Positions 59,097 through 64,000 of a DNA stretch of 64,000 nt are shown piece after piece. A program made the position numbers and the translations under genes. Numbering within the stretch: position 1 is the first letter of the stretch; each line of letters begins with the position of its first letter. The notes under the pieces are model-generated. The model was not told the DNA's origin, made no database searches, and was given only the letters and a program-made list of their open reading frames with translations. Source of the stretch: Providencia huaxiensis (GTDB lineage Bacteria; Pseudomonadota; Gammaproteobacteria; Enterobacterales; Enterobacteriaceae); NCBI RefSeq assembly GCF_002843235.3, contig NZ_CP031123.2:3782001-3846000 (forward strand), read 5' to 3'.

Positions 59097-60638
59097 TTAC
59101 CAGGACTGGGTTGCTTTAAATGATTCGAGCAGTTTTTTCAACTTGCCTTCGATATCATCGTTATAGCTACCAGCCGGGCCAATTTCGTTCATAAGGTCAG
59201 CATGCTCGCGCAATGCATAAGAAACTAAAGCAGCTTCAAACGCACCAATTTTAGCTAACTCAACATCATCCAAGAATCCACGTTCTGCCGCAAACAGAGA
59301 CAGTGACTGCTCTGCTACTGACATAGGTGCATACTGTTTCTGTTTCAGCAACTCAGTTACTTTCTGACCGTGGCTCAGCTGCTTACGCGTTGCATCATCA
59401 AGGTCTGAAGCAAACTGAGCAAACGCTGCCAGTTCACGATATTGAGCAAGTGCTGTACGGATACCACCAGACAATTTCTTGATAATTTTAGTCTGAGCAG
59501 CACCACCAACACGAGATACTGAAATACCTGGGTTAACCGCTGGACGAATACCAGAGTTAAACAGGTTAGATTCCAGGAAGATCTGACCATCTGTAATCGA
59601 AATTACGTTAGTCGGAACGAATGCAGAAACGTCACCGCCTTGAGTTTCAATGATTGGCAATGCAGTCAATGAACCCGTTTTTCCTTTAACTTCACCTTTA
59701 GTGAATGCTTCAACGTACTCAGCGTTAACACGAGCAGCACGCTCAAGTAAACGTGAGTGCAGATAGAAAACATCACCTGGGTATGCTTCACGTCCTGGTG
59801 GACGACGCAGTAACAGTGAAATTTGACGGTACGCAACAGCCTGTTTAGACAGGTCATCATAAACAATCAGAGCATCTTCACCGCGGTCACGGAAATATTC
59901 GCCCATTGCACAGCCAGCGTAGGCTGACAGATATTGCAGTGCAGCTGACTCAGATGCAGTTGCAACAACAACAATGGTGTTTTCCAGAGCGCCATGTTCT
60001 TCAAGTTTACGAACAACGTTAGCAACAGTTGATGCTTTTTGACCGATAGCGACGTAAACACATTTGATGCCAGAGTCGCGTTGGTTGATGATTGCATCGA
60101 TTGCCAAAGCAGTTTTACCTGTTTGACGGTCACCGATAACAAGCTCACGCTGACCACGACCGATTGGGATCATGGCATCGACTGATTTATAACCAGTTTG
60201 AACAGGTTGATCAACGGATTGACGGTCGATAACACCTGGAGCAATAACTTCTACAGGAGAGAAGCCATCGTTATCAACAGGACCTTTACCATCAATTGGT
60301 TGACCCAGTGTATTCACAACACGTCCTAGCAGGCCACGGCCTACTGGAACTTCAAGAATACGACCAGTACATTTAACTTTCATGCCTTCTGCCAAGTCGG
60401 CATAAGGACCCATAACGACCGCACCAACAGAGTCACGCTCTAAGTTCAGTGCGATAGCGTAACGGTTGCCAGGCAGCGCGATCATTTCACCCTGCATGAC
60501 TTCGGCTAAACCGTGAATACGAATAATACCGTCATTAACGGATACAATCGTACCTTCATTGTGAGCTTCACTCACAACATCGAACTGAGCAATACGCTGT
60601 TTGATCAGTTCGCTGATTTCGGTGGAATTCAGTTGCAT
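59097..60638 (-). CDS. atpA: ATP synthase alpha subunit
   Basis: The 513-residue non-catalytic nucleotide-binding subunit of F1 has P-loop GDRQTGKTA, the arginine-finger region in [17 protein letters not shown], and an N-terminal crown domain. Its length equals that of E. coli. A 14-bp gap separates it from atpH. Confidence 0.98.
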   Translation of the reverse strand: MQLNSTEISELIKQRIAQFDVVSEAHNEGTIVSVNDGIIRIHGLAEVMQGEMIALPGNRYAIALNLERDSVGAVVMGPYADLAEGMKVKCTGRILEVPVGRGLLGRVVNTLGQPIDGKGPVDNDGFSPVEVIAPGVIDRQSVDQPVQTGYKSVDAMIPIGRGQRELVIGDRQTGKTALAIDAIINQRDSGIKCVYVAIGQKASTVANVVRKLEEHGALENTIVVVATASESAALQYLSAYAGCAMGEYFRDRGEDALIVYDDLSKQAVAYRQISLLLRRPPGREAYPGDVFYLHSRLLERAARVNAEYVEAFTKGEVKGKTGSLTALPIIETQGGDVSAFVPTNVISITDGQIFLESNLFNSGIRPAVNPGISVSRVGGAAQTKIIKKLSGGIRTALAQYRELAAFAQFASDLDDATRKQLSHGQKVTELLKQKQYAPMSVAEQSLSLFAAERGFLDDVELAKIGAFEAALVSYALREHADLMNEIGPAGSYNDDIEGKLKKLLESFKATQSW

Positions 60639-60652
60639 ATGCTCCAGTCCCC

Positions 60653-61186
60653 TTAAGACTGCAAGACGTCAGTTAAACGCTCTAAGCGACCGCGGATACT
60701 CCCGTCGATGACGAGGTCTCCAGCACGAATGATCACTCCAGCAATAACAGACTTATCAATTTTGCAATTCAGCTTAACTTTGCGTGACAGACGTTTTTCC
60801 ATCGCTGCAGAAATTTTAGCTGACTGCTGTTCACTCAGTTCGTTAGCGGATAAAACATCAACTTCAATGGTTGATTCCAGAGAATCGCGCAATTGGATAA
60901 ACTGCGTTAAAACTTCTGGTAGCGTCGTTAAACGCCCGTTATCTGCCATAACACGAATCAGATTCTGAACATGCTCGTCAATTTCATCTCCACAAACAGA
61001 GATAAACGTTTTAGCTAATGTTTCTGGTGCAATAGAACCAGAAAGCAGCTCACCAACCTGCTCATTGCGCGTCACCTCAGAGGTGAAGGCCAGCATTTCC
61101 TGCCATTTAGCAACAGCTTGGTTTTCCACAGCAAAGTCAAAAGCTGCTTTGGCGTAGGGGCGAGCTACAGTAGCAATTTCAGACAT
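60653..61186 (-). CDS. atpH: ATP synthase delta subunit
   Basis: The 177-residue peripheral-stalk protein ties subunit b to the top of F1. The N-terminal helical domain ([19 protein letters not shown]) and the C-terminal [22 protein letters not shown] signature are clear. It follows atpF by 12 bp. Confidence 0.97.
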   Translation of the reverse strand: MSEIATVARPYAKAAFDFAVENQAVAKWQEMLAFTSEVTRNEQVGELLSGSIAPETLAKTFISVCGDEIDEHVQNLIRVMADNGRLTTLPEVLTQFIQLRDSLESTIEVDVLSANELSEQQSAKISAAMEKRLSRKVKLNCKIDKSVIAGVIIRAGDLVIDGSIRGRLERLTDVLQS

Positions 61187-61198
61187 GCCCCTCCCTCC

Positions 61199-61669
61199 TT
61201 ACAGTTCAGCGACTAGTTTATCAACGATGTCGCTGTTAGCAGCTTCATCCACGGAACGTTCGATGATCTTCTCGGCACCTGCGATAGCAAGCATCGCAAC
61301 CTGTTTACGTAACTCTTCACGTGCACGTTTACGCTCAGCATCAATTTCAGCTTGCGCTTGTGCGACGATTTTTGCACGTTCTGCTTCTGCTTCTGCTTTT
61401 GCTTCATCAATCATTTGAACGCGTTGTTTATTCGCTTGTTCAATGATGACTTGAGCTTCAGCTTTCGCTTTTTTCAGTCGGTCGGTTGCGTCGGTTTGCG
61501 CCAGTTCCAGGTTCTTTTTAGCACGTTCTGCGGAAGATAAACCGTCAGCAATTTCTTTTTGACGTTTTTCAATGGCCGCCATAATCGGTGGCCATACATA
61601 CTTCATACAGAACCAAACAAACAGGACAAACGCGATAGCCTGGCCGAGGATTGTTGCATTTAGATTCAC
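61199..61669 (-). CDS. atpF: ATP synthase b subunit
   Basis: I choose GTG 61669 (reading [20 protein letters not shown]), 7 nt after GAGGT; this gives 156 residues as in E. coli. A TTG two codons upstream lies too near the ribosome site. One N-terminal membrane helix (about 5-25) is followed by a long charged helix that forms the dimeric peripheral stalk. Confidence 0.96.
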   Translation of the reverse strand: MNLNATILGQAIAFVLFVWFCMKYVWPPIMAAIEKRQKEIADGLSSAERAKKNLELAQTDATDRLKKAKAEAQVIIEQANKQRVQMIDEAKAEAEAERAKIVAQAQAEIDAERKRAREELRKQVAMLAIAGAEKIIERSVDEAANSDIVDKLVAEL

Positions 61670-61727
61670 AGACAATACCTCATATTCATTAGTGAATTAA
61701 TGTTCTTACAGTGTTCCGTAACGTTAA

Positions 61728-61985
<258 letters not shown>

Positions 61986-62015
61986 TCAGTTAATACAATT
62001 ATTGATAAAATTAAA

Positions 62016-62867
<852 letters not shown>

Positions 62868-63245
62868 TTACCGTTTAAAAACGGCTGGTGCAACAATCTG
62901 AACAATTAGCACCGCTAAATAGGTCAAACCCAGTGGTGTTAATGACGCTTTGAACACACCGAAAGCAACAACTAAGACAGTGATAGTTGTAACAACCTTT
63001 AGCCCTGCTCCTAATGCTAAGAACCAGGCAATGCGGACAGGTTCATCCTCTCCTTTTGCTTTCTGAAATTGTGATAGCAGCATAAATACGATATTTGGTA
63101 ACCAGCATGCTAACCCACCAGCAAGAGCAGAGGCCCCCCATTCTATACTATTTGCACAGAAAGCCCCACTGAGGATCACAAAAGTTATCAACTGAACAGA
63201 CAACTGCTTTACAGCATGCTTGTTGTCATAAAGGGATACAGACAT
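62868..63245 (-). CDS. atpI: ATP synthase assembly protein AtpI
   Basis: The 125-residue protein with four membrane helices aids c-ring assembly or magnesium supply. It is the first gene of the operon, starting MSVSLYDNKHAVKQL as in relatives. It lies 51 bp downstream of a strong promoter. Confidence 0.93.
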   Translation of the reverse strand: MSVSLYDNKHAVKQLSVQLITFVILSGAFCANSIEWGASALAGGLACWLPNIVFMLLSQFQKAKGEDEPVRIAWFLALGAGLKVVTTITVLVVAFGVFKASLTPLGLTYLAVLIVQIVAPAVFKR

Positions 63246-63295
63246 AACTTTTGTTTACTCCCAGCTCTTCTCAGCCTCAGAAACGCTAAGTGTTG

Positions 63296-63325
63296 TATAA
63301 AACTGCCTTTGCGTAAATGTGTCAA
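63296..63325 (-). promoter_or_regulatory. Proximal promoter of the atp operon
   Basis: On the minus strand TTGACA, an 18-bp spacer, then TTTATA. Transcription would start about 63289, some 44 nt before atpI. Confidence 0.65.
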
Positions 63326-63342
63326 GAGACAAAAACGTGCAA

Positions 63343-63370
63343 ATTATACGGGCAGGCGAAATGAATTCAA
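63343..63370 (-). promoter_or_regulatory. Second candidate atp promoter
   Basis: TTGAAT, a 16-bp spacer, then a consensus TATAAT on the minus strand, 45 bp upstream of the proximal promoter. Confidence 0.5.
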
Positions 63371-63478
63371 TCAGTAAGTAGCGAAAAGGTGAATAAATAT
63401 TTAATTTTTTCGAGTTAGCGCAGAATTGTCGCTGTAATATTTAATAAATAGTTAATGAATTGCTGCATACATTCATAT

Positions 63479-63500
63479 AAATGTGACATATATCACATTT
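63479..63500. promoter_or_regulatory. Consensus CRP-cAMP site upstream of the atp operon
   Basis: AAATGTGA-N6-TCACATTT matches the ideal CRP palindrome at all sixteen outer positions. It is centred about 244 bp before atpI and 150 bp or more from the two recognisable promoters. The other parts of the 63246-63772 gap are AT-rich, and I see nothing else there. Confidence 0.75.
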
Positions 63501-63772
63501 AACTTTATTCACTTTATTTATTACTTCAATTTTATTCATAACAAAAAATAGATTTAACCAGTAAATCAAATAATTAAAGAAATTAATTCCTAAGCTAAAT
63601 TTTGAAAGAGTAAATCCAATATTTTTCGATTCACTATTTTTTTGCTAAATCGATTAAGTAAAAATCATCAATTAGCCAGTATTTTTCTTTCAATGCCTTA
63701 TTTTTGCAACTTATTCGTTATTGCCGTGTAAATACCACGTAAAATATATATTTTTATTATTTGATGGCGAAT

Positions 63773-63806
63773 AAAAATAGCTGGCCGTTTGTAAACGTCC
63801 AGCTAT
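63773..63806 (-). terminator. Rho-independent terminator of rsmG
   Basis: TAGCTGG-x-CGTTT and AAACG-x-CCAGCTA form a stem with one mismatch, followed on the minus strand by TTTTTATT, 38 bp after the rsmG stop. It separates the mnmG-rsmG unit from atp. Confidence 0.82.
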
Positions 63807-63843
63807 CGCTCTAAATGATAAAATTATTTGATAGAAAGCAACT

Positions 63844-64000
63844 TTATTTCATCGAAATTTTAACTAAATGACGTTGCTCATCAAGTTCGGGCACTTCAAG
63901 TTCCGTGATCGATTCAATCATAAACTCGTCTGGTAGCGCCATTTCATCATCACGAATGACACCTTTGAGTGCATAAAAACGCCCTTCTGCTGAAGGTAAA
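63844..64000 (-). CDS. rsmG: 16S rRNA (guanine(527)-N7)-methyltransferase RsmG, C-terminal part (cut by window end)
   Basis: The frame gives 51 residues, [20 protein letters not shown] and [31 protein letters not shown], matching the end of E. coli RsmG ([20 protein letters not shown]). The enzyme methylates G527 of 16S rRNA. Its place upstream of atpI is the standard order. The N-terminal three quarters lie outside the window. Confidence 0.92.
   Translation of the reverse strand, partial: LPSAEGRFYALKGVIRDDEMALPDEFMIESITELEVPELDEQRHLVKISMK

Overview
The window is enterobacterial (Morganellaceae) chromosome that reads as Providencia rettgeri. The strongest species marker is a full-length penicillin G acylase gene (29426-31939) whose product I recognise as the P. 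rettgeri enzyme. The housekeeping blocks (mnmE-yidC-yidD-rnpA-rpmH, dnaA-dnaN-recF-gyrB, rsmG-atpIBEFHAGDC-glmU-glmS) are close to their E. coli counterparts in order and sequence. Naming the species is an inference from sequence memory; no database was searched.

Layout. 1-1117: end of an AbiE-type abortive-infection/toxin-antitoxin pair. 1189-5055 (minus): mnmE, yidC, yidD, rnpA, rpmH. 5056-5816: dnaA/rpmH divergent control region with a cluster of DnaA boxes. 5817-11851 (plus): dnaA, dnaN, recF, gyrB. 12153-15050: an autotransporter whose passenger starts with a class A (PAP2) acid phosphatase domain. 15263-20342: a lipid A/LPS phosphoethanolamine transferase, a DUF1622 membrane protein, asd, the zinc-independent ribosomal proteins ykgM-ykgO under a Zur box, and nagK. 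20738-29260: a tight four-gene operon of NfeD/OB-fold membrane protein (YqiJ), flotillin (YqiK), a 1645-residue AAA-type ATPase and a rhomboid protease, with a Fur box 260 bp upstream. 29426-36312: pac, then two divergent regulator/MFS exporter pairs (the second is smvA/smvR-like), each with a clear palindrome between the genes. 36382-38581: two AT-rich accessory genes, a minimal protein-kinase-like effector candidate and an unknown protein with paired CxxC motifs.

38688-52754 is a complete Tn7 of 14,067 bp, with both ends, three left and four right TnsB sites and a 5-bp GAGCC target duplication. It sits in the terminator of glmS in the standard orientation (right end toward glmS). It carries a class 2 integron (intI2 with its internal ochre stop; cassettes dfrA1, sat2 and aadA1; the secreted-repeat orfX; ybfA/ybfB/ybgA), a fragment of an IS256-family transposase and tnsABCDE. 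A short ORF inside the left end looks like the N-terminus of the BREX protein BrxA (DUF1819). Predicted phenotype of the cargo: resistance to trimethoprim, streptothricin, and streptomycin/spectinomycin.

52781-64000 (minus): glmS, glmU, the whole ATP synthase operon with its promoters and a perfect CRP-type palindrome upstream, and the 3' end of rsmG.

The best candidate for an under-described system is the YqiJ-YqiK-giant ATPase-rhomboid operon. Next are the phosphatase autotransporter, the kinase-like protein beside the Tn7 hotspot, and the BrxA remnant in Tn7.
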